Shown: positions 39,522 to 52,459, numbered from the stretch's first letter. The stretch is 64,000 nucleotides of DNA from Diphasiastrum complanatum (GCA_029204225.1 CM055107.1:43565507-43629506), one strand, 5' to 3'. The notes: a model not told the origin generated them from the sequence alone. Numbers and translations: made by a program.

Positions 39522-42500
39522 ATGGGATCAGTGGGAGCCTACCTTCTAGAAGCTAGTGAGAGGTTAAATTCTACCAATTATGCTATTTGGAAAGTGAGGA
39601 TGGAGTCACTAATGGTGCTCCAGGATCTTTATGAGTTTCTAATAGATGATGAAGATGAACCTCTAGGTGCACAGGAATTAGTGAGATACAAGAAAAGGTC
39701 TAGGCTTGCACTTCACTGTATTAAGATGAATGTAAGCAATGATCTTTTAAGAGAAGTATCATCATGTAAGAGTGCTAAAGAGGCTTGGGAATCTTTAAAA
39801 TCTATCTATGAGTCTAGTAACACTTCGAGGGTTCTCATGCTTAGGAATCAGATTCTACAAAGCATGAAGAGGAGTGATGAGAATGCACAAGATTATGTGC
39901 TAAGAATCAAGTCTCTTAATAGGGAGTTAGCTTCCATTGGAGAGAAGATTCAAGATAGTGAGCTTGTTCAGATTGTCCTAAATGGTCTAGGGAGTGGCTT
40001 TACAAATTTGGTCCAAAGCTTTGCAATCCAAGACACTTTGCCTACTATAGAAAAGCTACACAATGTATTAGTAGCTGAAGAGTGTAGGATGTTGCATACC
40101 AATGCAAGAATGAATGCTATTTCTCTGCAGGATGGTGATGAGAAAGCTAATTTCTCATTCAAAAGCAAGAAGAAGACCAATGGCAAGAAGAAGCACTTCA
40201 AGGAGACCAAGGAGAAGGATGAGGCTTCAAGCTCAAAGGGCAAGATCAAAGACAAGTCCAAGTACAAATGTTTTTTCTGTGAAAAGAAAGGACATTTTGC
40301 ATCAGAATGTCTCAAGAAGAAGAAGGCACAAGAGAGCAAACAAAGCAACATTGCACATCAGGAGGAAGAGGAGGATGAAGAGTCATCCTTGATGGTTTCC
40401 AACAAACCACCATCATCCAAGAGCAACACCAATGATTCTTGGTGGATTGATAATGGGGCAAGTTCCCACATGACATATCAAAAGGACATATTCTCCACCT
40501 TACTTTCTTACAATGACTTACATAGATCAATCTATACTGCAAGTAGTTAAGAATGTAAGATAAGTGGAATAGGAACAATTCCCTTGTATGTGGGATCATC
40601 CAAAAGGATGAATCTAGATAATGTTCTTTATGTTCCTAAGTTAACCAAGAATTTGGTTAGTGTTGGCCAGTTAATGGATAATGGTCTAGATGTACAATTT
40701 AAGCATGGAGTTTGTTCCATCCTTAGAAATGATGAATGTATAGCCAAAGGCTTTAAGCAAGGTAGATTGTTTAAGCTTGATGCTAATATTGCAGTGGAGA
40801 GTGTTAACTTGTCAAAGGTGGAGCTATCAAAGGTGGAACTGTGGCACAAAAGGTTGGGCCACCCCAACTACAAAGCCATGGATCTTGCAGTTGGACTCCC
40901 CAAGCATTTGTCAAAGTGTGGGAAGAGATGTGAAGCATGCAGCCTCTCAAAGGCTCACAAGCTACCCTTCTCAAGATCTACATCAAGATCAAACTCTCCT
41001 CTTGAACTCATTCATTCGGATGTTCATAGTTTTTCACATGAGTCTAATGGTGGTGCCAAGTACTATGTAATCTTCATTGATGACTATTCTAGATTTTGTT
41101 GGATGTACCTCTTGTCTAGCAAATCAATGGTGTTTGATTCTTTTGTAAAGTTCAAGAGTTTGGTAGAAAATCAACTTAGTACCAAGATTAAGGTATTAAG
41201 CAGTGATAATGGAGGTGAATATGTCTCCAATAAGTTGATTGACTTTTGAATTTCTAATGGCATAAAGAGAAAGTTGTCATGTCCATACACCCCTCAAAAA
41301 AATGGAGTGAGTGAGAGAAGAAATAGATCTCTTTGTGAGTGTGGTAAGGCCCTAAGGCTAGATGCTTCTCTATCCAAACTTGTGCTAAATATTTGTGCAA
41401 TAGATTGCCAAACCAAGCCATTGGAGGAATCACACCATTTGAAGCTCTATTTGGAGAGAAGCCCAATCTCAAAGATCTCAAAGTTTTTGGATCCACTGCT
41501 ATGTACACCAATCCTTGGATAAGAGAAGGAAGGATGATGCAACATCCATCAAAGGCATCTTTGTGGGATATGGTGAGAATAGCAAAGGTCATAGAGTCTT
41601 CAATCCCATCACTAGCAAGGTGATAGTGAGTAGGGATGTTATTTTTGATGAAGGACATGCTTGTGATTTGGATGATAATGCTACTAATCATCTTGATGCC
41701 AAGGATCATGCTAGGATGATGGAGGAGCTTCCAAGTGAAGAAGAACTTGAGGATCCACCTCAAGATGCAAGAACTCCAAGAACTCCAAGAACTCCAAGAA
41801 GATCTACAAGGGCAAGATCCGAGCCATTGAGGCTCACCTATGATGGTCAAGGTGATCAAAGGGAAGGCTCATCATCTTTCACATCTTACACCTTTCTTAC
41901 TTCAATGTTAGATGAGCCAACATGCTATGAAGATGCTTGTAAGTCTAAAAGTTGGATGGATGCTATGCAAGTAGAGTATGATGCTCTTATTGAGAATCAT
42001 ACTTGGGATCTTGTGGATCTTCCTCAAGGGAAGAAACCTCTTGATTGCAAGTGGGTGTTTAGATTGAAGTATAATCAAGATGGATCAATAAGCAAGCATA
42101 AAGCTAGGCTTGTTGCCAAAGGTTTTTTACAAACCAAAGGCATTGACTATGATGAGACTTTTGCTCCTGTGGCTAAGCTTGTTACTATCAGGTTGATCAT
42201 TAGTCTTGCTACAACCTTCAATTGGGAGCTATTCCAACTTGACTTCACAAATGCATTCTTCAATGGTTATTTGGAGGAAGAGATCTACATGAGGCAACCC
42301 GAGGGCTTCATCAAGGCAAAGCATGAAGGAAAGGTGTGTTTTTTGAAGAAGAGCCTTTATGGGCTCAAGCAAGCACCTAGAGCATGTGACTCAGATTTTG
42401 CAGGTGACAAAGTGGATAGAAGATCAACAAGTGCCTTTGCCACCTTTCTATGTGATGGAGTAGTATCATGGCTTTCCAAAAAGCAAGATACCATCTCCCT

Positions 42501-42846
42501 ATCTTCCACAGAATCCGAATACAAGGCCTTGACATCAACATGCAAGGAGGTCTTGTGGCTCAAAAGGGTATTGGTGGAGCTTCATGTCATGGAGGAGGAG
42601 ACCCCTATCATCTATTGTGACAACCAATCAGTCCAATCACTGACAACTAATCCTACATTCCATGCAAGGAGCAAACACATCGAAATTGCTCATCATTTCG
42701 TGAGGGAAAAAGTGCAAGCTAAAGAGATCAAGTCCAACACGTGCCATCATCAAGTTTCTTGGCTGATTTGTTTACTAAACCTTTACCTAAAGATTCATTT
42801 GTCAATCTTAGATCTTCAATTGGAGTTATTGATAAAAGCATTGTGA
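39522..42846 (+). pseudogene. Family II-b gag-pol, broken and internally deleted
   Basis: It starts MGSVGAYLLEASERLNSTNY. Gag is intact through a zinc-knuckle segment CFFCEKKGHFASEC and protease (WWIDNGASSHM, where the usual DSGA is DNGA). A TAA stop follows at 40548-40550, then pre-integrase and integrase to a TGA at 41247-41249, a ~22-base deletion near 41378 and a one-base loss near 41500. RT begins normally (DYDETFAPVAKLVTIR) but after KQAPRA the reading jumps into RNase H DSDFAGDKVDRRS, deleting the YVDD half of RT. The RNase H tail carries the same one-base frameshift as II-a. Two stops of II-a (in NYAIWK and before ELVRYKK) are absent here. Confidence 0.94.
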
Positions 42847-42872
42847 TCTCCAAGGCTAGATTTGAGGAGGAG

Positions 42873-43563
42873 TGTGAAAAATTGCCTACATTGGCAAATC
42901 TAGCCATGTAGAATATTGTACATTTTGTCAATATTGTTTGTTGGTTACTTGAATGGCCAAAGTGCCACTTGTACATACACACCTAAAGTAGGTTACCACG
43001 AGTCAAGAGGAGTGGTTGTGTCTATTTGGTAGTGATTCCTACTTTGTAGGATCTAGACCATGATTTATGATGAGATTTGTACCTACCATGCACCTACCAA
43101 GCATGACTCTTGGATCGAGGCTAGGGTTTTCACATTAGGGCAAGAAAGTGGAGTCTACTTCCTTATTACATGCTGGATTTTCACCTAACTTTGCAAAGGA
43201 AGTGTGTTTTACTATGTATTTCCATTCTCCGTAGTGAGAAGATAGAAACTTTTTGGAGCCTCAAGGAGAAACTCGAGTTTCCTCTCATTGTATGGTGATT
43301 ACTCTATTTTTCCAATGAAACCCAGCTTTGGCACTTTGTAAACACTGTCTACAGGCCGTACTACAACCTTATTTCCACACGTGTGGAGTTGGATTAGACT
43401 ATTTGATCAATGCTTTGATTGTCTCTACTTGTTTCCTATCAAGCTGCTAAACTAGATCTTGTTTTTTGATGACTAGTTTCTAATAGATTGTTTAACAAGC
43501 ATACAATCACCTTGCGGATCATTCAAAGATCCATTTATGGTCCTTAGTACTGTACTTTTCACA
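42873..43563 (+). repeat. 3' LTR of family II-b
   Basis: 691 bp, preceded by a purine tract (TTTGAGGAGGAG). CACACGTGTG lies at 43376-43385. It ends CTGTACTTTTCACA, followed by GAATA. Confidence 0.96.
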
Positions 43564-45800
43564 GAATAACCAATAATAGAAAGATCTTCACTTTTATACA
43601 ATAAACCAAAATCAAAAGTTGAAGATATATATCTAAGCACTCTCTTGGCCTTTTTCCAATGATAAACTGAAGGATTTTGCATAGCCTGGCTCAACTTATG
43701 AACACTAAAGCTTATGTCAGGTCTAGTTATTGTGAGCCAAATTAAGGAGCCTATAAGACTTCTTAAAATTGTGATGTCCTCGAAGGATCTTTTATCACCT
43801 TTGTTAGAGTCCTTTACATTTTGCTCCATGGGTGTTTCTATACTCTTACAATTCAACATATTGAACTTTTTTATCATTGAAAGAGCATACTTAGATTGAC
43901 ATACAAAAGCTTTATCTTTAAGAAAGTCAATCTCTAATCCTAGAATATAGTGAATTTTTTCAAGATCTTGCATCTTGAACTCTTTTCCAAGTGCAATCTT
44001 GGTTTCCTCAACTAACTTGATACAACTTCTTGTTAGAATGATATCATCAACATAAATAAGAAGGATGACAATATCTTTATCACAAAACTTGACATATAAG
44101 GAAGGATCATAGTTACTAAGATTAGATCCTAGTGACTCAAGAAAGGTGTTAAGTCGAGAATACCATGACCTTGGAGCTTGCTTTAATTCATATAAACTTT
44201 TGAAGAGCAAGCAAACTTTTCCTTCATCATGGACAAACCCAATAGGTTGATCCATATAAATCTCTTCTTCTAGATAGCCATTTAGAAATGGATTAGAAAC
44301 ATCTAGTTGAAGAATTTGCCAATTGAAAAAACAAGCAAGAGATATTATGATTCTAATTGACACCATCTTTGCAACTGGGGCAAAGGTCTCCTCATAATCA
44401 AGTCCATATACGTGAGCAAATCCTTTAGCACAAAGCCTAGCCTTGTACTTGTTGATTGTGCCATCTTGATTATACTTGACTCGAAAAACCCATTTGCAAC
44501 CAATGGTATGCTTGTTGGATGGAAGATCCACAAGCTCCCATGTATTATTGGCCATCAAAGCATCATATTCTTCCTTCATGGCAAGGTACCATTCCTTTGA
44601 GTTGATAGCATCATATACATCCTTTGGCTCCTCATGAGAAATAAAATAGGCACAATTAGTGGAGCTGATTTCCACTTGCTTTCCTCTATCTTCATAGGTA
44701 AGCCTTCTAGGCTCGGATCTTTCTCTTTGAGATCTCCTTGGTGAAAAAATTCGAGGGACTCCTCCTCAAATCTCGGCCCCATCTCTCCACGATGATCTTT
44801 GGAGTATCTTTGTGAGAATCTTTGAACTCGGTCTTCTCAAGAATGTATTTTTGATCTTCATGGAATATCACATCTCTACTCTCAATTGTGGTTGAGGTAG
44901 AGGGAACATAGATCCTGTAAGCTTTCTTGTTGGATGCATATCCAACCATGATCCCTTTAACAGAATTAGGATCATCTCTTTTTCTTGTTTCCAAGGGCAT
45001 ATTAACAAAGCAAGTACAACCAAAAACTCTAAGGTGATCTACCTTACATTTTTTCTGAAACAAGACTTCAAAAGGTGTTTTTCCAGCAAGAGCATTGTGA
45101 GGTAATCTATTGCACAAATAGTTTGCACAATTTATAGCTTCACCCCAATATTCAATAGGCAAAGAAGCTGCTACTCGAATTGCTTTAGCACATTCACATA
45201 AAGATCTGTTTTTCCTCTCAGCTACTCTATTTTGGGATGGAGAATAGGCATAAGAAAATTCTCTCTTTATTCCTTCACCTTCACAATAATTATGAAACTT
45301 GTTGGAGATATATCACCTCTTCCATCGCATCTTAAAGCTTTAACTTTGCAAGAAAACTGTTTTTCTACATAAGCTTTGAAGATAAGGAAGTGATAAAAAA
45401 CCATAGCCTTTGAAGAAAGTAGATACAACCAAGTGTATCTAGTAAAGTCATCAATAAAGGTGACAAAACATGTTGCACCACCAATACTTTTAGAAGAGGA
45501 AAAATGTACATCTGAATGTATGAATTCCAATGGATAAGTAGTCTTTATAAAAGACTTATGATATGGCTTTCTGTGTGACTTTGCAATGGCACAAGCCTCA
45601 CAAGCTTGAAATCTTTAGAAAGAGATTTTGGGAGACCAAAAGCCTTCTCCTTCTTAACCATAGAAGACATAGATGTAAAGTTAGGATGTCCCAACCTCCT
45701 ATGCCACAGCTCCTCCTTAGATAACAAAGCAACTTCACAAAGGTTTGCATTCTCCTAAGAATTCAACTTAAAAATTCCACCATACTCGTTATGCTAAATG
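43564..45800 (-). pseudogene. Family III pre-integrase, integrase, RT and start of RNase H
   Basis: Minus-strand pol of family III, interrupted downstream by II-b. RT (about 43564-44610) is nearly intact, with DYEETFAPVAKMVSIR, YELKQAPRSWYSRL and LIYVDDIILT. The integrase keeps EFIHSDVHFSS and VAERKNRSLCE. Its second motif LRCDGRGDIS is frameshifted, and the expected QQNGV reads QNRV. Pre-integrase LWHRRLGHPNF lies near 45690. Upstream gag and protease are missing; sequence of unknown origin starts near 45800. Confidence 0.9.
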
Positions 45801-45903
45801 AAAATAGCTTCTATTTCATGAAAATGTAAAAACAAGCTGCATTTAGAGTGGTGGTGGAAGTTTCATAAATCCATCTAATAAGACACTATTTAGCAAGTAT
45901 GGA

Positions 45904-46841
45904 TGTCAAAATTTTGCACTCAAGCATTCATATTTTTCATGGGCAATGAACTGCATCCTAACTCTTGAGTCCTTACTATTCACACACTGTGCTAGCTACT
46001 TCTATCATATTGTGACCGTATTGGTAGCTCCAATGTGTGAGAAATTGGCAAAAATCTAGCTTGGTATTTTTTATGGTAGTGAATCTCACATGTGTGGAGG
46101 ATGTTCCCACGTGTGGAGAATCGTAAAGTAAATAAAAATGTTTGATATAGGAGTCTCATAGAATTTCATAGTCAAGCATTTAGGTGTAGGATGTTGATAT
46201 GGTCAAATTTGGTAGATAGCAAATTATCCATTTCCACTTGTAATGCCACTATTGAGCCAAAATAGAGTAGGAGGCCAAACTTGTGCCAATTACAGTGTAG
46301 ACAAGTGTAATGCTTTTGTTTGATGAAGTTTAAGAGGTCCAATAGGATTTAGAGGTGGAACCATGAGTGGTCCAATAGAATTTGAGGTTTGCTTGAAAAT
46401 GGTCCAATAGAATTTAGAGGTGCATGGATCAATGGTCCAATAGGATAAGAGGTGGCAAAGTGTGGTCCAATCATAGTTAAGCATAGTGGTAGCTCGTGGA
46501 TCTACTAGTATCATTGTACTCATTTGAATCTAATTGATTTTGAGATTGAGTGGATTTTGAGTGTAAGTGATTTTCTAGCTTTCTCTCTCTACCCGAGAGC
46601 TATTGATGATTTTCTCTCTCTACCCAAGGAGAGCAGCTTGTTTTTACTTAGATTACTTTTGGAACACTTCCCACACATGTGAGTGAGAGTTGGAAGTGAT
46701 TGAATGCATGTAGTAGTGTGTTTTTGCCATAGAATCAAAGATAGATCTTGAATCTCAATCTAATCTTGATCTTGGTGCATCTACACACCTTAGGAGATCA
46801 CAAGTACATGTTGTGGACAGTCCACACGTGTGAAATCAACA
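45904..46841 (+). repeat. Probable LTR related to family I
   Basis: It begins TGTCAAAATTTTGC and ends CACACGTGTGAAATCAACA. An internal stretch near 46080-46125 (CACATGTGTGGAGGATGTTCCC) aligns with the family I LTR around 1997 (CACACGTGTGGAGCATGTTCCC). A CT-rich tract (TTTCTCTCTCTAC, twice near 46580-46625) resembles LTR start-site regions. I see no target duplication, so the boundaries are tentative and it may be a solo or truncated LTR. Confidence 0.55.
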
Positions 46842-47942
46842 CAATGCGGCCATTGTTTTTCTCGGGTGGGATCACTAGTCCATACAAATTGACAGTATAT
46901 CTACTTCAGCAGCTCCATCATGACATTTTTTAGCCATGACATTCATATTCATGATATTCTTGGTACATTCGACTCACGCAGTATCTTCTATATGTAGCAT
47001 TGTTGTCATGGCATTATTTAGCAATCATGTTTGTATTGCAGCCTTTATTTGGCAGCCTAGGTCAGTCCATCAGTATAGTTTGATAGCTATTTCAAATTTT
47101 TCTTTATAGGACTCCTTTATTTTGTTATTGCTTCTTCTTCTTCCTTTTCATGGAATCAACATCTTTACCTCTTCAGGTTTGCTCGTCGATATGTATTGAT
47201 GATAGTATACAAAAAAATGTTTTTTAACATTCCATCAAGAAGGTGGACACTATAGCTTCACTAGATTACGTACAATAAACTTGAACTCAAAATACTTCCT
47301 AGCTCCAAGAGCCGCTAGCTATGTGAGAGTAATTTAGTGGTCGACTGATTGATTCAGTGATATAGTCTCTCCATTCTAATGTTTGATACAAAATCCAGGA
47401 TATAGCATCTTCAAAGAGTGGCAAATTGAAAGGGATATAATAAAGAAGGAGCTTTTTTTGTGATTTCAGAGCACATGTGATAGACTGAATTGTTATGACA
47501 AACCTGCAAAGGTGAGTTTATTGCAGGATAAAACTTGTTAACATTTGATAAGCATTCTTAAAAAGGCCTTACTATCAAAGTTCAGTGACACATTCATATA
47601 TAGCTAGCAGTCGAATAAATGTCAAGCTACTCTAATGGCCTAGGCTACACAAATTTAAAATTTGTGTACTCAGTCTGCACATTGAAATTATGTGTGCGTA
47701 CTATGCAATAACATTTATTTCAGTTCATGTTACTCCAATTAATCAAACTCATTGAAGATGAAGAAAACTCATAAAAATAGATTCTCTCAAGCAACCTGTG
47801 ATTCTTTTAGCAAGGACTTCAAATTGTCAACGTGTTCTCCTAAAAGGCTAGTGTCAACCAGACTATATAAAGATTATACTTTTCTGCTCTCAAAATTGAC
47901 AAAACAGTCTCGAACAAGAGAGCAAAATTTGTTTTCCAGACA
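46842..47942. other. No recognisable feature
   Basis: AT-rich sequence without domain signatures, LTR ends or RNA genes that I can see. Confidence 0.5.
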
Positions 47943-48308
47943 TCAATTGCTGGTAACGATAACAGTATGAAAGCTTTGAAAGGGTAGCGAAAAGTTGCAC
48001 AATGGACAGAAATAGCTTTCTATAGTACTTGGCAGCAGGTGAGATGAGGATTGAAGTTTACTATGAAACTGAGTACCATTGGAAAGGCTGACTCTCTCAT
48101 CGTGAAGAAGTAGCTCCGCAATACATCTGCCTATCTCTTGAAGCTCTCTTGGAATATCGCTATGAAAGATGTTATTGTTGCCCTTAGGTGTTGCTGCTGG
48201 TACTTGGGCCCATGGATTTCCGTGAGCCTTGGTGAGGACGAACGCGCTTGTAACTCCTTGGGTTGAAGATTCTGTAAAACTAGGCATGTCTAAGTTATTC
48301 TGCTGCAA
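47943..48308 (-). CDS. Unidentified open frame, possible exon
   Basis: A 121-codon frame starting MQQNNLDMPSFTESS. Its first ~80 codons have a protein-like composition (DIPRELQEIGRCIAELLLHDERVSL could form an amphipathic helix), while the C-terminal 40 look like read-through of an intron or UTR. No family is recognised. GC-richer, UTR-like sequence lies upstream on the same strand (49200-49420). It could be a fragment of a host gene exon or chance. No function is proposed. Confidence 0.3.
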   Translation of the reverse strand: MQQNNLDMPSFTESSTQGVTSAFVLTKAHGNPWAQVPAATPKGNNNIFHSDIPRELQEIGRCIAELLLHDERVSLSNGTQFHSKLQSSSHLLPSTIESYFCPLCNFSLPFQSFHTVIVTSN

Positions 48309-49640
48309 TTATGCTATCTATCTCTAACAATGTGAAGAATTTTGGCCATTAAGGAGCAAAAACACCCTTGCTCAGCCTCCTTAAGACGGTTGTGTAAGGC
48401 ATTAAACGGGGAGTGCCAGAGAAATACTTTGATATTTCGAGCATACGGTTGATCAACGCATGTTGAAAATAAGGAAGAGCAAAGAAAAATCAAATTTCGT
48501 CATTCGAACAAACTGTATATCCTGTCAGTGAGTAGGGACTGTACGTTTCTGTCCAGAAAAACCATCAATTACATATGAAACAACAGCCATTGAATTACGG
48601 GATAGACCCACAAATAAGCCGTAGTCTCCTCTTGCGAATCTCAGTAACAAACCCACGAAACCAAAAAAATATTCAAAAGCGTTTTGCAAAATAAAAGAAT
48701 TAAAACCTCATGCGAAATAAACCCGTACGCATTGCACAATAGAAGCACAAAATTCGAGTACAAGTCACAAATAAAATTTGCTAAAAACGGCAAAAGATCA
48801 AAAGCAATCCGTTTTCTTCTCTCAGCTCATGAAACGCTGCAATAAATATAAGTGAAGTAACAACTAGGAGCTACTTCCTTGTACTACAGTACGTACGACA
48901 CAACGATCCAACAATGGATCCTATTTCCCTCAAAGAATTCAGCAACTGATGAAAGATCAAATTTTCTGACCACTACACACAATGATTTAAGCATTACAAT
49001 CTTCAGGCAAGCAACCGTATCTGCAAGAAACTCAATGTGCGTAAACCACAAAAGGCACCTGGATTGGGAAGCATAATGCAGATGCCAGAACAGCTCCCGT
49101 GCCCAGATTAATTAGGCCTCAATTTTGATTAAACCTTGCAAGAAAAAGAGGATTCTGCAAATGCTAATTACAGATGAGAGATTTTTTATGCATCTGTTGT
49201 AAGAGATGGAGGATGATTATAGGTGATAATGTGGATGGCGAGACAAGGAGAGGAAGAGGAAGACGATGGCGCTGATAATGGTAGCTGAGTAGCAGGAAAC
49301 GAAACTTTGAAGCTTTGGAAGGACAAAGAGAGGGAGAGAGGAACGGTGACCGGAAATAGACGGTGGCCTCCCCGGCCAAAGGAGGTCGTCTGTTGACGAA
49401 TAACGGGCTCCCCACAAAAGGACTTCGAGTGACGTAAGTCTAGGTTAGGGGCAAGGGTGTACCTTGTATTGGAAGACGTGGTCTTTAAAGATAAGGGCAT
49501 CTCTTTCAAACACATCCCCTCTAGTTTGTTAGCCCTTGAGCAAGTAAACTTCCTGTTTTTATTAATAAAAGATGGGAAAACCATCTGAGTACAAAGGAAT
49601 GCATGTTGAAAGTGTAAAGGCCATAAGGCGAATTGAGATA
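48309..49640. other. No supported gene
   Basis: Overlapping open frames at 49164-49662 on the minus strand cover a pyrimidine-rich, UTR-like stretch with poor protein character. Nothing else is recognised. Confidence 0.4.
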
Positions 49641-49645
49641 CTGTA

Positions 49646-50062
49646 CAACTATAACAAAGCATCTCGTAGAGTATCTACAAGCCTACTGCTTGGTGTTAAG
49701 TCGCTAGTTAAGATAGGTGGAAGTTTAGGTAGTGCAGGAAGCTGTGAAGCAGCCGTTCCTGGAACTATGGCACGTCGAAGTATTGCAAGTGCCTAAGTGC
49801 GTTGTAAAGTCATAGAAACTCGTTGACGATAATAAGCCGTAATGATAGATAAAGGTGAGGCACCACGTCCTTGGAGTTTCGCTGCAAAACCTGCACAAGA
49901 TGATAGAAAATCATCGAATTTTTTATGCAGGCACCCATAAGTTTCCAAAGCAAAAGGAATAAAGTCTCCAAGAGTGCGATGTGAATAATCTCGCTCTTTA
50001 TCTAGAGCTGCATGAGAAGCAGCGACACCTTCCATAGTTTGTGAATATGTATGTATAGCCAA
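49646..50062 (-). pseudogene. C-terminal fragment of a mobile-element-like protein
   Basis: The minus-strand reading contains GDFIPFALETYGCLHKKFDDFL, then SIITAYYRQRVSMTLQRT, an in-frame TAG, and ALAILRRAIVPGTA to a stop near 49646. This resembles the conserved tail found downstream of reverse transcriptases in some non-LTR-type plant and algal sequences (F-I-P-F...E-T-Y-G-C-L...Y-Y-R-Q-R-V). The assignment rests on memory of that pattern only. It is truncated at both ends, and the internal TAG marks it as decayed. Confidence 0.45.
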
Positions 50063-50220
50063 TGATGATAAGGTTTGATAGTTTGTCCTTGAAGTGATGA
50101 TCTAATTTTCTAGGGTTGCAGTAGAGGGTGGTTGCTAGTTGATTTGCAAGGCAGGAAATTGTTGGAGATGGCGCGCCCTCAAATATAGTTGAAAGTGGCA
50201 CATGAATTATTAGAGAAACA

Positions 50221-50440
50221 CATGTTGTTGAGGACTTTGAACTAGATTCTAATCTCCAAGTTATCAAATCTCATTTTCTTGATGGTTTTTTTCATAGTCC
50301 TCATCTATTAGCTGCATGTCCTTTTGGAATGGTTTTCGAGCATCTTTACGATTGTTTTTCTCTTGATGATTCTGCTAGTAACATCTGGACATATTTCTAC
50401 TACCAATGTTCACATTTTTGGTGTTGCCTCATCTAATATG
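50221..50440 (+). pseudogene. Unidentified exon-like open stretch
   Basis: The plus strand reads HVVEDFELDSNLQVIKSH, LDGFFHSPHLLAACPFG and FEHLYDCFSLDDSASNIW without a stop for about 60 codons, with protein-like composition, then runs into stops. No family is recognised. It may be a captured gene fragment. Confidence 0.3.
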
Positions 50441-50626
50441 ATGGGGGATCTTCGATGACGCAGCGGAGTGTTTGAATGTTTTTCTCAAGAATGATTAAAT
50501 GATAAGGAACGATCTTTCGATGTTCAGACAATAGCTAGATAGCTAGATCATTCATTTAACTTGGTAGGATATCTTAATTAGGTGTCATTGAGACGTCTAT
50601 GATAGTTAATCTATGAAAAGGAATAT

Positions 50627-50630
<4 letters not shown>

Positions 50631-50688
<58 letters not shown>
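50631..50688. repeat. (AG)n microsatellite, about 58 bp
   Basis: A perfect dinucleotide run outside the CACTA-like element; its flanks are unrelated to the other three runs. Confidence 0.96.
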
Positions 50689-50693
<5 letters not shown>

Positions 50694-50742
50694 CGTGAGT
50701 ATGATTTACACATGGATAATAGAGAATGTGTAAATTTGAAGC

Positions 50743-51558
50743 TGTTGGAATACAACGTTCAAATCACAAAAGAGAACCATGTGACCGATAAGGTTTAATA
50801 CAATAGTTGTGTGCTAAGAGTTGTGAATTTACTATGCTTCTTCAGTTGATCAAAGATGCAACTGACAGACATGTAAATCTCTCCATCGTCTTAGATTGCT
50901 CCCACTCTCACTCAATTGATTCTGATTCTGATGACTCGGATTATACGATTGATTTATCTTATCTATATACTAATCCTACACTCTGTGAATATATATACAA
51001 AGTAGCAGAGTTTATCGTCTAATCAGTTCTTGTAAATAATGTGTTTAACACTAAATAGTGATTATAAGAAGAGACTAATTTGATCAGTACATTCTGCATT
51101 ATGAACTGTAGTCAATTAGGTAGATAGTGATAATTCAACAACATATAATAGCATGATCGAATAGTGATGTAGCCTGCAGTGGATTCGGCAGAAGAAATAC
51201 TCCATTCTGAGTGGTACTTTGATTATGGTCGATTCGATAGTTCAAGTCAAAGTCAAGTAGATGTCGATACTCGAGAATCGATAGTGCGTCAATAGTTGAT
51301 AGTCGATAGTTGACTGCTCGAGTCGATTAGATGAAAGTTGTCTACCTCAAATCCAAATACCTAGTATCGGGGTCGAATCGTGTTGACCTTTGTTTTCTCT
51401 CAAATCTTCATATATTTTTATAGACTGTTCAAATATGCATGTAAAACTGAAAATTGTCTCGAATAACTGTTCATTTCTATTGAATGTTATGATGAGTGAG
51501 TATGTATAGTAGATGGATGATAGAATTAAGTGAGCAGGAGTAAGATTAAACTCCAACA
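50743..51558 (-). repeat. 3' LTR of a family V-like element (copy G1)
   Basis: The minus strand begins TGTTGGAGTTTAATC at 51558, after the purine tract TTAAGGGAGAG (rc 51559-51569). An inverted end CCAACA (plus TGTTGG at 50743) would give an 816-bp LTR. It contains repeated ATCGATAGT / CGATAGTTGAC motifs shared with the family V LTR near 23535. Confidence 0.6.
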
Positions 51559-51569
51559 CTCTCCCTTAA

Positions 51570-52450
51570 GCTTACTGCTAGAAACTTGAATGAAAATTCA
51601 AAATACTAATTAGGGTGGTAGTACGCTTCTATTTAGACACTGGTTTTGTCAGTATATCAACCAACATAATCTCCGTATCATGACAATAAATCAATTAGAC
51701 TTTCTTATTTTGAACCTTCTCTCTTAGATATGAAATTGAACTTTGATATGTTTAGTTCTAGAGTGAGTTCATGGGTCCAGTGAAAGTGCTTATATGTCAT
51801 AGTGTAATGCGGTTGGTTTGATTTGTTGAAATTAGATCCTGGAGTAGTCTTCTGAGCAAGACAATGAATTTTGCTTTCGATTGTTCCATGAAATGGGTCC
51901 TCCTGCAAGGAAATGTAAGTAGCCTGAGGTGGATTCCTCGGTATCCACATCTCTAGCCCAATCTGAGTCTGAATAAGTATTTAAGATTAGTGTGTCCACT
52001 GAAATTTCCATCACAACACAAAGCACAATGCTTTGTGGTTTGTATGTACCTCAATATTCTTTGTAGAGCTTTCCAATATGGTAGGCCTAAATTCGACATG
52101 TATTAGGACAATGTGTTGATTGTGAAGGGAAGACCAGGTCGTGTGCATATCATGTGGCATGAGGGAGCCAATGATCAACTGGTAGGGGTATTTACACATT
52201 TGCTTCTGCTCTTGCCCCACACCCTTTGGGCACATGTCCTTAAATAGTTTGAACCTTGGATCATAGGTGAGTCTATGGATTTGTACTCTTCCATGCCATA
52301 CATGTGAATATGTTGATTAGAATATATCTTTGCTAGCCTATAATTATTCTAATGCTTGTTCTGTCTCTTGTGATCTCAATGCCAAGTAGACAGTGTACTG
52401 GGCCCAAATAAATCATTTCGAATTCCTTCGATAGTAATGCCTTGGTCTCA
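51570..52450 (-). pseudogene. Copy G1: RT end and RNase H remnants
   Basis: Minus-strand copia fragments: SKEFEMIYLGPVHCLLGIEI from RT (about 52370-52450), KYPYQLIIGSLM, then RNase H with TYSDSDWARDVDTEESTSGYL and GGPISWNNRKQ, and the tail toward 51570. Several stops and frameshifts. It begins abruptly at about 52455 against the LTR fragment of copy G2. Confidence 0.8.
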
Positions 52451-52459
52451 TGTAATAGC

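Larger units (their letters stand above)
38198..43563 (+). mobile_element. Family II-b copia element with both LTRs and target duplication
   Basis: 5,366 bp: LTRs of 691 bp at 38198-38888 and 42873-43563, primer site at 38889, gag-pol pseudogene 39522-42846 and a purine tract before the 3' LTR. The 5-bp repeat GAATA lies on both sides (38193-38197 and 43564-43568). Removing the element rejoins the family III RNase H reading exactly. It has a large internal deletion from mid-RT to RNase H plus other lesions, so it cannot move on its own. Confidence 0.97.

Noticed and set aside
45899-46846. Target duplication for the LTR at 45.9-46.8 kb
   Set aside because: Flanking pentamers (ATGGA and CAATG) do not match, so a clean insertion cannot be claimed.
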